64,000 bases of DNA, from NCBI GenBank assembly GCA_034006035.1, contig JAVETN010000003.1, positions 200,472 through 264,471 of the forward strand. Reading direction: 5' to 3'. The notes below the pieces were generated by a model. The model was not told where the DNA came from. It was given only the letters and a program-made list of their open reading frames with translations, and did no database searches. Position numbers and translations under genes: made by a program. Below, piece by piece: positions 41,720-51,159 of this stretch (the first letter of the stretch is position 1; each line of letters opens with the position of its first letter). The DNA is from Desulforegulaceae bacterium (GTDB lineage Bacteria > Desulfobacterota > Desulfobacteria > Desulfobacterales > JACKCP01).

Positions 41720-43199
41720 ATTTTAATTCATAGTTAAAAGCTTTTATAAGGGAAACACAAAGTAAAAGCAAAATAAGGGTAAAGGGAAGGGCAGCAGCAA
41801 TTGACATTTTCTGCAAAGCTCCAAGTCCTCCTGAAACAAGAAGAACCGAGGCTACAAGAGACTGGGTAATTCCCCATGAAAGCTTTTTAGCCACAGGTGG
41901 ATTGAAGTTTCCATTGGATGTCATCATGGCAAGAACAAAGGTTGCAGAGTCAGCTGATGTTATGAAAAATACAGAAAGAAGTAAAACTGCAAGAATTGAA
42001 AGTCCCATTCCAAAGGGATAATAATTAAAAAGTTTGAATAAAACAATTGAGATATCTGCCACTGCAGTTGAAGCAATATCTTGTCCCATTTCAATTTGAA
42101 TATAAAGAGCAGCCCCTCCAAAAATTGAAAACCATACAAAGGTTAAAAGGGTGGGAACAAGAAGCAATCCAAAAGCAAATTCTTTAATTGTTCTTCCCCT
42201 TGAAATACTTGCCACAAAAAGTCCTACAAAAGGAGACCAGGCAATCCACCATGCCCAGTAAAAAACTGTCCATGATTTTGTCCATTCATATCCTTCAAAA
42301 GGATGGAGATTAAGACTCATTGAAACAAGGGATGACAAATAATTTCCAAGGGTTGAGGTAAATACATTTAAAATATATGAGGTAGGTCCGGCAATGAACA
42401 TAAATAAAATCAAAATTAAAAGGATTATTATATTTGCTTTGCTTAAAATCTGAATTCCTTTGGAAAGTCCTGTAATGCTTGACATTATAAAGAAAAAAGT
42501 AACAACAGCAATTATTAAAAGAGTATACTTTATTTCATTTGGAAGACCAAAAACTTCTGTAAGACCTGAATGAATCTGCATTGCTCCAAGCCCAAGAGAA
42601 GTTGAAATTCCAAAAACAGTGGCAAAAACAGCAAGAACATCTATGGTTTTTCCTGGAATTCCAAATATTTTATCTCCAATAAGAGGGTAAAAGCAGCTTG
42701 AAATAAGGGGTCGCATTCCCCTTCTAAAAGAAAAATACGCAATTCCAAGGCTCATCACAATATAAACTGCCCAGGGATGAAATCCCCAGTGAAAAAAAGA
42801 ATATTTCATTGCAAACATTGCAGCTGCACCAGATTTTGAATCAAGATAGTCAGGAGGATTTTGGAAATGATTAAGTGGTTCAGCTACTCCCCAGAAAATA
42901 AGCCCTATTCCCATTCCTGCGGCAAAAAGCATGCTTATCCAGCCAAAGTATGTAAATTGTGGTTTTTCCTCATCTTTTCCAAGTTTTATTTCCTTGTATG
43001 GGCCCATTGCCAGAAAAAGAGCAAAAACAAGGAAAATAAATGTTGATAAAAGATATGCCCATCCACAGTTTTCTATTATCCACAAATGAATTTCAGATGA
43101 AAAAACATCAAGTTTTTCAGGAACAAAAAAACCAAAACCAACCAAGGTTAAGGTAATTATAAGTGAAACAATAAAAACGCTGTTGTTTTTTAATTTCAT
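41691..43199 (-). CDS. BCCT-family betaine/choline/carnitine transporter
   Basis: A 502-residue transporter with about twelve helices that imports quaternary ammonium solutes. The family Trp signature FYWAWWIAWSPFVGLFVASISRGR is intact, as are GMGIGLIFWGVAEPLNHF and SADSATFVLAMMTS. I chose ATG 43199 (AGAGAT upstream), which gives the normal start just before the first helix; 15 extra residues are possible to 43244. It follows a UspA-like gene and is coupled to an ATP-grasp gene. Confidence 0.93.
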   Translation of the reverse strand: MKLKNNSVFIVSLIITLTLVGFGFFVPEKLDVFSSEIHLWIIENCGWAYLLSTFIFLVFALFLAMGPYKEIKLGKDEEKPQFTYFGWISMLFAAGMGIGLIFWGVAEPLNHFQNPPDYLDSKSGAAAMFAMKYSFFHWGFHPWAVYIVMSLGIAYFSFRRGMRPLISSCFYPLIGDKIFGIPGKTIDVLAVFATVFGISTSLGLGAMQIHSGLTEVFGLPNEIKYTLLIIAVVTFFFIMSSITGLSKGIQILSKANIIILLILILFMFIAGPTSYILNVFTSTLGNYLSSLVSMSLNLHPFEGYEWTKSWTVFYWAWWIAWSPFVGLFVASISRGRTIKEFAFGLLLVPTLLTFVWFSIFGGAALYIQIEMGQDIASTAVADISIVLFKLFNYYPFGMGLSILAVLLLSVFFITSADSATFVLAMMTSNGNFNPPVAKKLSWGITQSLVASVLLVSGGLGALQKMSIAAALPFTLILLLLCVSLIKAFNYELKYERKTHDPG

Positions 43200-43213
43200 A
43201 ATTATCTCTTTTT

Positions 43214-44002
43214 TTATTGAGGAGGAATTATTAATACAGAACAATGACTGTTTTGGGATACGGCTTCAGCAGCACTTCCAAGGATGGCTGAATAAGAGGA
43301 ATCAGCATCGTTTTTTCCTATTATAATAAGGTCAGAATCATATTTTTTTGCAAATCTTGGTATAATTTTTCTGGCCTTTCCAACACATGAAAAAATTTCA
43401 ATTTCTGAAAAGGAGTTAATACAGGAGTTTTTTAAATTTTTAAGTTTTTCCATTACCTTGTTTATTCTGTTTTTTTCAGTTTCTGGGTCAGGAGCTCTTT
43501 GGCCTGAATTGATTATTATAAGATGATCAAAAGTGAGTTTGCTCTCTATAATATAGGGAAGAATTTTTGAGTCTATTTTTTCAAATTTTGTTGGAAAAAA
43601 AAGCCTGTTGATTTTTTCCGTTTTTTTCCTTGGTGATTTGAAAATAAAAACAGGGGTAGTGGAAAGTCTTATCACATCCTTTGAAATGCTTCCAAAAACA
43701 ATACGCTTAAGTGTATTTTTTCTTTTCCATAAAAAACAGATAAGCTCAGCTTTGGATGAAACCGCTGTTTTTATTATTTCTGAGGTTTCATCTCCATTTT
43801 CCCAGATAGTTTGAACATTGAAATTTTGTTTTTGAAAAATGCTAATGTATGGGCTTATTTTTTTAAGTGATTTTGATTTGGAGGGGTCGATATTTAAAAG
43901 CACAATCTCTTTTATTTTTAAAGCATTAAGAAAATTTCCAAATTTTTCAGCTTTTCTAAGGCTTTCGTAACCTGCTATGGGCAGTAATACTTTATTAAAC
44001 AA
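43214..44002 (-). CDS. Tandem universal stress protein (UspA) domains
   Basis: A 262-residue protein with two Usp folds. The first (1-125) begins FNKVLLPIAGYESLRKAEKF, and its nucleotide-loop region (KRIVFGSISKDVIR) keeps a partial G-x-x-S pattern. The second (140-262) ends with DLIIIGKNDADSSYSAILGS and AAEAVSQNSHCSVLIIPP, close to the ATP-binding G2xG9xGS pattern. Usp proteins often pair with membrane transporters as sensors; here the gene leads the BCCT-ATP-grasp operon. Confidence 0.85.
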   Translation of the reverse strand: MFNKVLLPIAGYESLRKAEKFGNFLNALKIKEIVLLNIDPSKSKSLKKISPYISIFQKQNFNVQTIWENGDETSEIIKTAVSSKAELICFLWKRKNTLKRIVFGSISKDVIRLSTTPVFIFKSPRKKTEKINRLFFPTKFEKIDSKILPYIIESKLTFDHLIIINSGQRAPDPETEKNRINKVMEKLKNLKNSCINSFSEIEIFSCVGKARKIIPRFAKKYDSDLIIIGKNDADSSYSAILGSAAEAVSQNSHCSVLIIPPQ

Positions 44003-44083
44003 AAAACACTCCTTTGAACAAAAATTGAGACCTTTATACTTTAGATAAAAGCTTTAAAAATCATTATCAGTTTTTCAGTGATT

Positions 44084-47005
44084 TTAATTTTTGTCAAGAT
44101 AGGTGTTTAAAAGCTTTGCCAGCTCAGATCTTTTAAATGGTTTTGAAATGCTTGAAGTAAAACCATATTTTTTAGGATTTATCATTACAGGGTTTTCAGA
44201 ATATCCGCTTGCTACAAAAACAGGTGTTTTTTTGTCAAATTTTCTTATTTCAGCAACAATTCCCCTTCCTCCCATTTCTCCTGGAATTGTCAGATCACAA
44301 ATAACTGCTGATATTTTTGTTTTTGAGTTTATTTTTTCCTTGAAAAATTTAATGGCCTCTTTAGGGCTTTCTTTTAACTCTGAGTCATAACCAAGGGTTT
44401 TAACCATGGATGAAATCATTTCAAGAACAAGCTTTTCATCGTCTATAATAAGAATGATTCCTGAGCCGCTGTGGTTTTCTTTAATTTCAAAACTTTTTTG
44501 CTCCCTGGTTTTGGTTTCAAAAGAAGGAAGATAAACTTTAAAAACACTACCTTTACCAGGTTCTGATTCAACTTCAATTGTTCCCCCATGTTTTTCAATT
44601 ATTGAATAACTGGTGGAAAGCCCTATTCCATGTCCTGTTTCTTTAGTTGTAAAAAAAGGGTCAAAAATTTTTGGTTTAATTTTCAGGGGAATTCCACCAC
44701 CTGTATCTTTAATTGAAATTTTTATATAATTTCCTGGATTAAGTATGGGATGGTTTTTTATAAAAATATTTTCAGATTCAATATCAAGTTCTCCACCTGA
44801 AGGCATTGCCTGCTTTGCGTTTATTACAAGGTTGTCAATTACCTGAGCCATTTGATTTTTGTCAAAATTGCAAAAAACATTTTTTTCAGGGAATTTAAAA
44901 TGACATTTTATGTTTGAACCGCTTAATGCAAATTTAGTTGTTTTTTTAATAAAAGGAAACAAAAGCCCAGGTTCTTTAATAGGAAATCCGCCTTTGGAAA
45001 AGGTAAGAAGCTGGCCTGTGAGGCTTTTGGCTCTGTCCATTGCACCCACTGCTTTGTTTAGGAATTTATTAACTTTGGGATCATTTGAAAATATAAGGGC
45101 AAGTTCAATATATCCAAAAATTCCAGCTAAAAGGTTGTTGAAATCATGGGCTACTCCTCCTGCAAGAACTCCAAGTGAGTCTAGTTTGGCTGTTTTTACA
45201 AGGGCTTCCTGGAGTTTCTTTTTTTCTGTTGTATCCCTGAAAACAAGAACAACTCCTATTGTTTTGTTTTTCCTGTCTTTGATGGGAGCTCCGCTGTCAG
45301 CAATAGCCCTTTTTTCTCCTGTTTTTGAAATAAGGGTTGTATGATTTTCAAGTTCAACCATTTCTCCTGTTAAAAGAACCTTTTCAACAGGATTCTCACA
45401 GGGAAGGCCTGTTTCTTCATTTATTATATTAAATACTTCAGTAAGTTTTTTATTTTTTGCTTCTTCTTGTTTCCACCCTGTTAATTGTTCTGCAACTTTG
45501 TTTACAAGTATAATTTTTCCGTCTGTATCTGTTGTAATAACACCGTCACCAATACTTTTCAGTGTTATAGAAAGTCTTTCCCGTTCGGCTGCAAGTTTTT
45601 CCTCATCTATTTTCTTTTTTGTTATATCTTCGCCTGTACCCTGAAAAACTGAAACATTTCCAAGGTTGTCAAAAATTGCCCTGTATGTCCATTTATGCCA
45701 TCTTAACTTTTTATTTCGACCAATGACCATGTGTTCATTTGTCTGGATGGGTGCTTCAGGTGTTAGCAAAGAAAGGCTTTTAAGTATAAATTTTCCAGTT
45801 TTTTCTGGAAGAAGTTTTAAAAAATTTGTTCCAATAATCTCTTTGGGCGATTTTTTAAAATATCTGCAATATTCTTTATTTACAAAAACAATGGTTCCGT
45901 CAGCCAAAAAAGAACAGATAAGACTTGGGCTGTCTTCCACAATTCCCATGTATTTTTCACGGCTTTCTCTTAACTCTTTTTCTCTTTCTAGTATTGTATC
46001 ACGCATTTTTAAAAAACTTTTTTCAAGGGTACCAAGTTCTTCAAAAGTTTCTTTTTTTGAAGATATAAAATTAGTTGTTCCAAGATTTTTTATTGAATCA
46101 ATTTTTTTTGCAAATCCTGTAATAGGAAGTACAGCTGATTTGTAAATTTTTCTATTGAAAAGAAAAATGAAAATATAAAAAAGAGTTAAAACAAATATAA
46201 GAAGTGAAATTCCATAAATTAAAAGAGGGCATAAGATGGAGAATGCCTCTTGTTCCATCACAATAATCCAGTCAGCAGAAGGAATTTTTCCGGCACTGAT
46301 AAGGTGACATTTTCCATCATCAATTAAAAAGCCTGAAAATGTTTCATTGTTTTTTAATTTTTTTATTATTAGTTTATCTCCGAAATTTGTTCGGGAATTT
46401 ACAAGGAATCTGTTTGAATGGGAAATAATGTTTCCATAGGAATCTGTTAAAAAAATTCTGCCGTTTTTTATTGAAGAGGTCAGCTTTTTTATATAGTCAT
46501 CCAATTGTGAAAGGTTTAGCTCTGCAAGAATAAACCCCTTGGATTTTTCAGTTTTTTTTACCATTGCAACAGAGGTCTTGTTTTTCAGGATTGAATAGTA
46601 GGGTGAGGTTAAAAAAAAGCTGCTGTTTTTGTTTTTTTTATTTATAAATCCTGAAAAATCCCCTTTAAAAGATTTATAGGGTACAGATCTTATTGTTGTC
46701 ATATTCTCATCAAGAAGGCAGACTGCATCAAAGGATAATTCTGCTCCTGTAACTTTTTTTATTTTAGTTTCAGCTGAATTATTGGGGTCAAGGTGGAGTT
46801 CCACGTGGGTTAGATTATTTTTGCAATTATCAAGGTAGGTTTTTACATGGCGGCCGATATCCTCAGTATAATAAAGCTGAAGCTTTTTTATTTCTTTTAC
46901 TTCTATACAGGCCCAGAAAAATGAAAAAATAATTATAAATATAGATGCAGGAAAAAGCAGCCATTTAATAAAAAAATCATTTATCATGGTAGAAAGTTTT
47001 TTCAC
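44084..47005 (-). CDS. Hybrid histidine kinase with extracellular sensor, two PAS domains and receiver
   Basis: A 973-residue membrane sensor kinase. A first helix (12-34) and a second (265-297) flank a periplasmic dCACHE-like domain. A coiled region leads to PAS1 (about 350-460) and PAS2 (about 470-600). The H-box is [19 protein letters not shown] (His in HDFNN). The ATPase motifs are [36 protein letters not shown] and [18 protein letters not shown]. The C-terminal receiver has IDDE and [13 protein letters not shown] with the phospho-Asp. It follows a (broken) periplasmic binding-protein gene by 12 bases, so that protein may once have presented a ligand to it. Confidence 0.92.
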   Translation of the reverse strand: MKKLSTMINDFFIKWLLFPASIFIIIFSFFWACIEVKEIKKLQLYYTEDIGRHVKTYLDNCKNNLTHVELHLDPNNSAETKIKKVTGAELSFDAVCLLDENMTTIRSVPYKSFKGDFSGFINKKNKNSSFFLTSPYYSILKNKTSVAMVKKTEKSKGFILAELNLSQLDDYIKKLTSSIKNGRIFLTDSYGNIISHSNRFLVNSRTNFGDKLIIKKLKNNETFSGFLIDDGKCHLISAGKIPSADWIIVMEQEAFSILCPLLIYGISLLIFVLTLFYIFIFLFNRKIYKSAVLPITGFAKKIDSIKNLGTTNFISSKKETFEELGTLEKSFLKMRDTILEREKELRESREKYMGIVEDSPSLICSFLADGTIVFVNKEYCRYFKKSPKEIIGTNFLKLLPEKTGKFILKSLSLLTPEAPIQTNEHMVIGRNKKLRWHKWTYRAIFDNLGNVSVFQGTGEDITKKKIDEEKLAAERERLSITLKSIGDGVITTDTDGKIILVNKVAEQLTGWKQEEAKNKKLTEVFNIINEETGLPCENPVEKVLLTGEMVELENHTTLISKTGEKRAIADSGAPIKDRKNKTIGVVLVFRDTTEKKKLQEALVKTAKLDSLGVLAGGVAHDFNNLLAGIFGYIELALIFSNDPKVNKFLNKAVGAMDRAKSLTGQLLTFSKGGFPIKEPGLLFPFIKKTTKFALSGSNIKCHFKFPEKNVFCNFDKNQMAQVIDNLVINAKQAMPSGGELDIESENIFIKNHPILNPGNYIKISIKDTGGGIPLKIKPKIFDPFFTTKETGHGIGLSTSYSIIEKHGGTIEVESEPGKGSVFKVYLPSFETKTREQKSFEIKENHSGSGIILIIDDEKLVLEMISSMVKTLGYDSELKESPKEAIKFFKEKINSKTKISAVICDLTIPGEMGGRGIVAEIRKFDKKTPVFVASGYSENPVMINPKKYGFTSSISKPFKRSELAKLLNTYLDKN

Positions 47006-47017
47006 TTTACTCTTTCC

Positions 47018-48098
47018 TTATTCCGGTTGAATTTCCATTATTTTTTCAAAATTTGAGTTTTTGACTTTTAAAATGCTTACAGGAAAAATTGCATCTCCAA
47101 ACTCAGTAATGGTTAAGTTTCCTTGTAAGGTGTTAAAGTTTTTTATATTCACAAGAGCGTTTTCAAGTCCTTGTTTTTTTCCTTTTGTTTCAATAAGTGC
47201 TTTTGCAAGAAGTTTTACGGAATCATATCCTTGTTCAGCTGCAAATGAAGGCTTGTATCCAAACCTGTTGATATAGGTCTCAAGAAAATTGATATAATTT
47301 GTTTTTGATTTATCTGTAAACCCTGCTTTTTCAAGAAAAACTCCTTCGACAGACTTTCCTCCTTGCCTTATTAAAGATTCGGTAGCTCCCCAGATGGTAA
47401 TAAAAATAACCGGTGTTTTTTCCATATAAGTTAAAATTTGAGCAATAGAAGGTGAGGCTCTTGAAGAAGCAACTATTAAAACTCCGTCAAAGTCTTGGGT
47501 CAAAAAAACTCTGGGAATTATTTCTCTGATTTCTTCAATTTTGGCTGGTATAGCTATTTCTTTTATAAATGTGTTTTTATTATCAAAACTTGTTAAGAAG
47601 TTTTTTGTATAAGGTTTAGTAAAATTAGAGTTGTTTTTTTTGTTTTATAATTAGAAAGTTTTTTAAATTAAAATTGTTTTTGGCAAATTCGCCCAGAGCT
47701 TTTGCACTGAAATCAGAACTTCCCTGAATTCTGAAAAACAAATCCTTTTTGTTTGACAATAAAGGTGTTGAGGTCGTGGGGCTTAATAAAACAGTGTTTG
47801 ATTTTTCAAGAATAGGAAGAGCTGCCATGGTTTGGTCTGAAGTCATATGGCCTATAATTGCAACAACATTTTGTTTGATAAGTTCCTTGTCAGCTTTTAT
47901 TGCACCTTTTGGAGTTCCTTGATCATCTTTTATTATTAATTTGATTTTTTTTCCTGCAATTCCTCCAGATGAATTTATTTCTTCAAGGGCAAGAATTACT
48001 CCATTTCTTCCCTGGATTCCAAGGTCAGAATTTATTCCGGTTAATTGACCTGAAAATCCAATGAGGATTTCTTTTTTTTCGCAGGAAAATAAAAGCAA
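47018..48098 (-). pseudogene. Periplasmic ABC-type Leu/Ile/Val-binding protein, frameshifted
   Basis: A type 1 periplasmic binding protein (LivJ family) split by a frameshift. The N-terminal part (48098-47625) reads CEKKEILIGFSGQLTG and ends in an A8 run (47634-47641 on the plus strand). Reading seven As restores an open frame through KPYTKNFLTSFDNKNTF to the C-terminal part (47503-47018, DFDGVLIVASSRASPSIAQ). No ATG or GTG precedes the lipobox LFSC; only a TTG at 48098 or an ATT is available, so the start also looks lost. It is either a pseudogene or a homopolymer sequencing error. No permease or ATPase genes are adjacent. Confidence 0.85.
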
Positions 48099-48309
48099 AA
48101 AAACAATAAAAACAAAGGCCTTATTATTTTAAAAAACAAGATGCCCCCTTATAGATAATAAAAAAATGTTTATATTTAAGGAGCTTTAAGTCATATGAAC
48201 GCTGTTTTTCATTATGCAATAAAAAAAACAGAACCACAAGAATTTAAAGGATGTTTCGAAAGGAAGGCAAGTTTTTCAGGACAGTTTAATTAAAACTTTA
48301 GTTAAATAA

Positions 48310-48345
48310 TTTTTAAGCTTGCCGCCTTTTACGGCAAGCCCTTTT
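48310..48345 (-). terminator. Terminator of the GntR-TauE operon
   Basis: On the minus strand, GCTTGCCG pairs with CGGCAAGC (plus positions 48317-48324 and 48332-48339) around a 7-base loop, followed by TTAAAAATTATTT. It begins just after the tauE-like stop. The stretch 48099-48309 upstream of the binding-protein gene shows no gene. Confidence 0.8.
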
Positions 48346-48348
48346 GTT

Positions 48349-49143
48349 TTAAAATAATGAAATAAGCATTCTTATTGCCAGCAGATAAAGAAGGCCCGCA
48401 AATATTTTTTTAAGTTTGTCCACAGGGAGACTATGGGCAAGCTTTGCTCCAAGGGGGGCAAAAATCATACTGGCAATTACTATACCTAAAAGTGCCTCAA
48501 GGTTTACAAATCCAAGGTTATATTCGGGGAGTCCTTCTATTCCAAGACCTGTGATTATATAACCTGCAGCTCCTGCTATGGCAATTGGAAACCCTATGCC
48601 GGCAGATGTTCCTATGGCTTTATGCATTTTTACATTACACCAGGTTAAAAAAGGAACTGAAAGTGAACCGCCTCCAATTCCCACAAGGCTTGAAAAAACA
48701 CCTATTATTCCTCCTGCAGCAAACATTCCAGGAGCTTTTGGAATAGTTCTTGCTGGTTTTGGTTTTATTCCAAGGATCATTTGAGTTGCTACATAAAAAA
48801 GAAAAACACTGAAAAAAACCTTTAAAAAATTAGTTGAAAGCATAGATGCAAGCCATGCACCAGCAAAGGTTCCTGCAAGTATTCCAGGTGTTATTTTAAA
48901 AACTGTGGACCAGAACACAGCTTCTTTTTTGTGGTGGGCATACATGCTTGATATTGATGTGAAAATAATACTTGTAAGTGAGGTTCCCAGAGCCATATGA
49001 AGAATATAGGCTTCGTTTAGCCCAAAGTGGGTAAACATTATTGTAAGAACAGGGACTATTATAAGTCCTCCTCCTATTCCAAGAAGCCCCGCTAGAAAAC
49101 CTGCCGCACTTCCAAGAGCCATGTAAAGCAGAAATGATGTCAT
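48349..49143 (-). CDS. TauE/SafE-family sulfite/organosulfonate exporter
   Basis: A 264-residue membrane protein with about eight helices. The duplicated family motif is visible as LLGIGGGLIIVPVLTIMF in the first half and LVGIGGGSLSVPFLTWCNV in the second, followed by HKAIGTSAGIGFPIAIAGA. Members export sulfite, sulfoacetate or related anions; the substrate here is unknown. It starts 12 bases after the GntR regulator stop, so its expression is probably set by that regulator. Confidence 0.9.
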   Translation of the reverse strand: MTSFLLYMALGSAAGFLAGLLGIGGGLIIVPVLTIMFTHFGLNEAYILHMALGTSLTSIIFTSISSMYAHHKKEAVFWSTVFKITPGILAGTFAGAWLASMLSTNFLKVFFSVFLFYVATQMILGIKPKPARTIPKAPGMFAAGGIIGVFSSLVGIGGGSLSVPFLTWCNVKMHKAIGTSAGIGFPIAIAGAAGYIITGLGIEGLPEYNLGFVNLEALLGIVIASMIFAPLGAKLAHSLPVDKLKKIFAGLLYLLAIRMLISLF

Positions 49144-49155
49144 GATTTAAGTCCT

Positions 49156-49824
49156 TTATTTTTTAATTGATTCTTCTATTTCTTCCAGGTGTTCAGCCAT
49201 TAGGGCCCATACTTTTTTTGAATCTTTGTTTTTTAGAGCTTCTAAAATATTTTTATGAAGGATAATGGAGTTTTTTATTCTTTCAGGGGTGATCAGCTCT
49301 TCACCTCTTGTTTCTGCAATTATATTTCCAAGTTTTTCATAAAGACTTAAAAGAACTGAGTTTGAAGACGCTTTTGCTATTATTTTATGAAAATTTTCAT
49401 CAAGTTTTGAATAGGTTGTTTTTGAATTAACAGCTTCCTTTTGGTCTTTGATAATTTTTTCAAGTTCAATAATTTGTTTTTCATTGATTTTTTCAGCAGC
49501 AAGAAAGGCAATCCCGGGCTCAATTATTTTTCTTAGTTCAATAATTTCTTTCAGCCTTTTTTTGCTGTTTTTCACGGATTTTTCCAAAATCCTTGAAATT
49601 ATCTGGGCTGCATTTTCTGAAACAAAGTTTCCAGAACCTGGCCTGGTGAGTAATACATTTTTTTCTACCAGTGTTTTTATAGCTTCACGGACAGTGTTTC
49701 TTGAAACATTGTAATGAGAAGCAAGTCTTCTTTCGCTGGATATTTTATCTCCCGGCATTAATTTCGAGCTGGAAATCTGCTCTTCAATATCGGCTGCAAT
49801 TTTTTCGTATCTTTTTAATTTCAT
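49156..49824 (-). CDS. GntR/FadR-type (FCD) transcriptional regulator
   Basis: A 222-residue repressor. The N-terminal winged helix has MPGDKISSERRLASHYNVSRNTVREAIKTL, the GntR DNA-binding signature. The C-terminal all-helical FCD ligand domain shows the metal-binding pattern LDENFHKIIAKAS and HKNILEALKNKDSKKVWALMAEHLEEI. FCD regulators respond to carboxylates or acyl-CoAs. A FadR-like palindrome overlaps its leader (49838-49850), so it probably represses itself and the downstream exporter. Confidence 0.92.
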   Translation of the reverse strand: MKLKRYEKIAADIEEQISSSKLMPGDKISSERRLASHYNVSRNTVREAIKTLVEKNVLLTRPGSGNFVSENAAQIISRILEKSVKNSKKRLKEIIELRKIIEPGIAFLAAEKINEKQIIELEKIIKDQKEAVNSKTTYSKLDENFHKIIAKASSNSVLLSLYEKLGNIIAETRGEELITPERIKNSIILHKNILEALKNKDSKKVWALMAEHLEEIEESIKK

Positions 49825-49837
49825 AATAACTCCTTGT

Positions 49838-49850
49838 CTGGCCCAACCAG
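49838..49850. promoter_or_regulatory. FadR-like operator before the GntR gene
   Basis: CTGGCCCAACCAG is a dyad (CTGG-N5-CCAG); on the coding strand it reads ACTGGTTGGGCCAGA, close to the FadR consensus AACTGGTCNGACCAGTT. It is 14-26 bases upstream of the start codon, next to the AAGGAG ribosome site, an ideal position for autorepression. Confidence 0.65.
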
Positions 49851-50103
49851 TAACAATAAAAAATCAATAAATCAAGAAAATTAATCTTTGGGATATAAGA
49901 ATATTTTAGGATCAAATTTTGAATCTGAATTTGAAATGGGATAAAAGGCAGTTTTATTAGGGCCATTAATTAAGAAATCTGTTTTTACAAAGAATTGAGT
50001 TGTTGCGAAAACGGATTTTCAAAGCATGAATCAAATGGTTTATTAAACAAAAGTTGAGCGTTTCATATTTTTAAATTAAAAAATTTTTAATGAATTAAAA
50101 TAT

Positions 50104-50215
50104 AAAACCTTTCGGGCTTTCCAATTTTGTTGCATCTACTGCGTTAAATTGTATCACACATAGCAAAAGTATAGCCTGATACAATTTGCCGTTATATGCA
50201 GCAAAATTGAAAATC
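50104..50215. repeat. Dispersed palindromic repeat, copy 2
   Basis: The segment begins AAAACCTTTCGGGCTTTCC. Its arms CCAATTTTGTTGCAT and ATGCAGCAAAATTG, and TTAAATTGTATCA and TGATACAATTTG, form a long imperfect hairpin. The left arm matches the 8866 copy base for base over much of 45 positions. It lies in the 409-base gap 49825-50233; the remainder (49852-50103) is AT-rich with no gene. Confidence 0.65.
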
Positions 50216-50233
50216 GCTTAATTTAGATTAAAG

Positions 50234-50836
50234 TTAAGGAAATCTGGACAATTTAAGATAGTTTACTGCCTTTGCATATTCAAGAAGTTGGTTTTCTGTT
50301 ATATTTTTTCCGGAAATTGTTACAAGAAAACGGTTTACAACAACCAGCTGAACTTCTCCGTTTTTATTCATTTCATCATAGTTAACAACAGCTTTCTGGT
50401 TTTTTATTTTTTTTAGTTTTCCACCGCCAGATGACATCATCATTGGGTTTGACATCATCATCATTACTCCCTGCATGATAGGTGAGTCAGTAAGGATTGC
50501 AATTTTGATTCTGCTATTATCCTTTTGGTATGATTTTTCAGCTGAAAGACCACCTCCGAAAAGTTCTCCTGCTACTGAATTTGAAGTTGCCGGATTTGAT
50601 GACCACCCAGTAAGAGGTCTGGGAAGAATCGTTTCAAGGGTTTCTCCTTTTTTTTGCTGAATAAGCTGGGTCGCATACCTAAGGGATGATATCGAACTTG
50701 TGAAGTCACCACTTTTATAATATTCCATTCCTTCATTAATAGAGTCTGTAATCTCATCTGCAAAGCAAGGTATTGAATAAATAGTTAAAACTAATAAAAA
50801 ACAAACTGGTTTTAAAGCATTTTTGAAAAAACCCAT
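50234..50836 (-). CDS. Secreted hypothetical protein
   Basis: A 200-residue protein with a signal peptide (FLLVLTIYSIPCFA, cleavage near residue 26). The mature part starts with a TPR-like helix pair (INEGMEYYKSGDFTSSISSLRYATQLI), passes through a Met/Gly-rich stretch (MQGVMMMMSNPMMMSSGGG, about 121-139) and ends in a beta-rich segment (VQLVVVNRFLVTISGKNI). It should be periplasmic. I do not recognise a named family; it resembles conserved Desulfobacterota proteins of unknown role. Transcribed alone. Confidence 0.7.
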   Translation of the reverse strand: MGFFKNALKPVCFLLVLTIYSIPCFADEITDSINEGMEYYKSGDFTSSISSLRYATQLIQQKKGETLETILPRPLTGWSSNPATSNSVAGELFGGGLSAEKSYQKDNSRIKIAILTDSPIMQGVMMMMSNPMMMSSGGGKLKKIKNQKAVVNYDEMNKNGEVQLVVVNRFLVTISGKNITENQLLEYAKAVNYLKLSRFP

Positions 50837-51035
50837 TTTCTCTCCTGAAATTAAATTTTAAAAATAAAAATTGATGAAAGTAAAATATATAAAAAACTAA
50901 AATTAATTTATATGCAAGAAATTATGGAGTTCGTAATAAATTTTTTTAGTTGCTGAGTTTTTCAGATAGAAAAAAGAAAAGGTTTTATTATTGAAAAATT
51001 CTATCCACTTAAAAAAACTAATAGAATTTACGTAT

Positions 51036-51064
51036 TTGACATGTATTTCCAACTCAACTTTAAT
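51036..51064 (+). promoter_or_regulatory. Sigma-70-type promoter of the yedE cluster
   Basis: TTGACA (51036-51041), a 17-base spacer and TTTAAT (51059-51064) match the -35/-10 consensus at 6/6 and 4/6 positions. It lies 95 bases before the yedE start at 51160. The rest of the gap from 50837 is AT-rich without other structure. Confidence 0.6.
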
Positions 51065-51159
51065 TCCCTTAATTTTAAATGCTTACTGATTGGCTGAAAA
51101 AGCAGAATTTTGCTTCAGCAACTATTTATTGTTTTTTTAAATTATCAAGGAGGAGATTA

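Noticed and set aside
47634-47641. Programmed -1 frameshift in the binding-protein gene, as in the IS3 element
   Set aside because: The frame relation needs a +1 change after A8, not -1, and the family is not known to use frameshifting; an indel or sequencing error is simpler.
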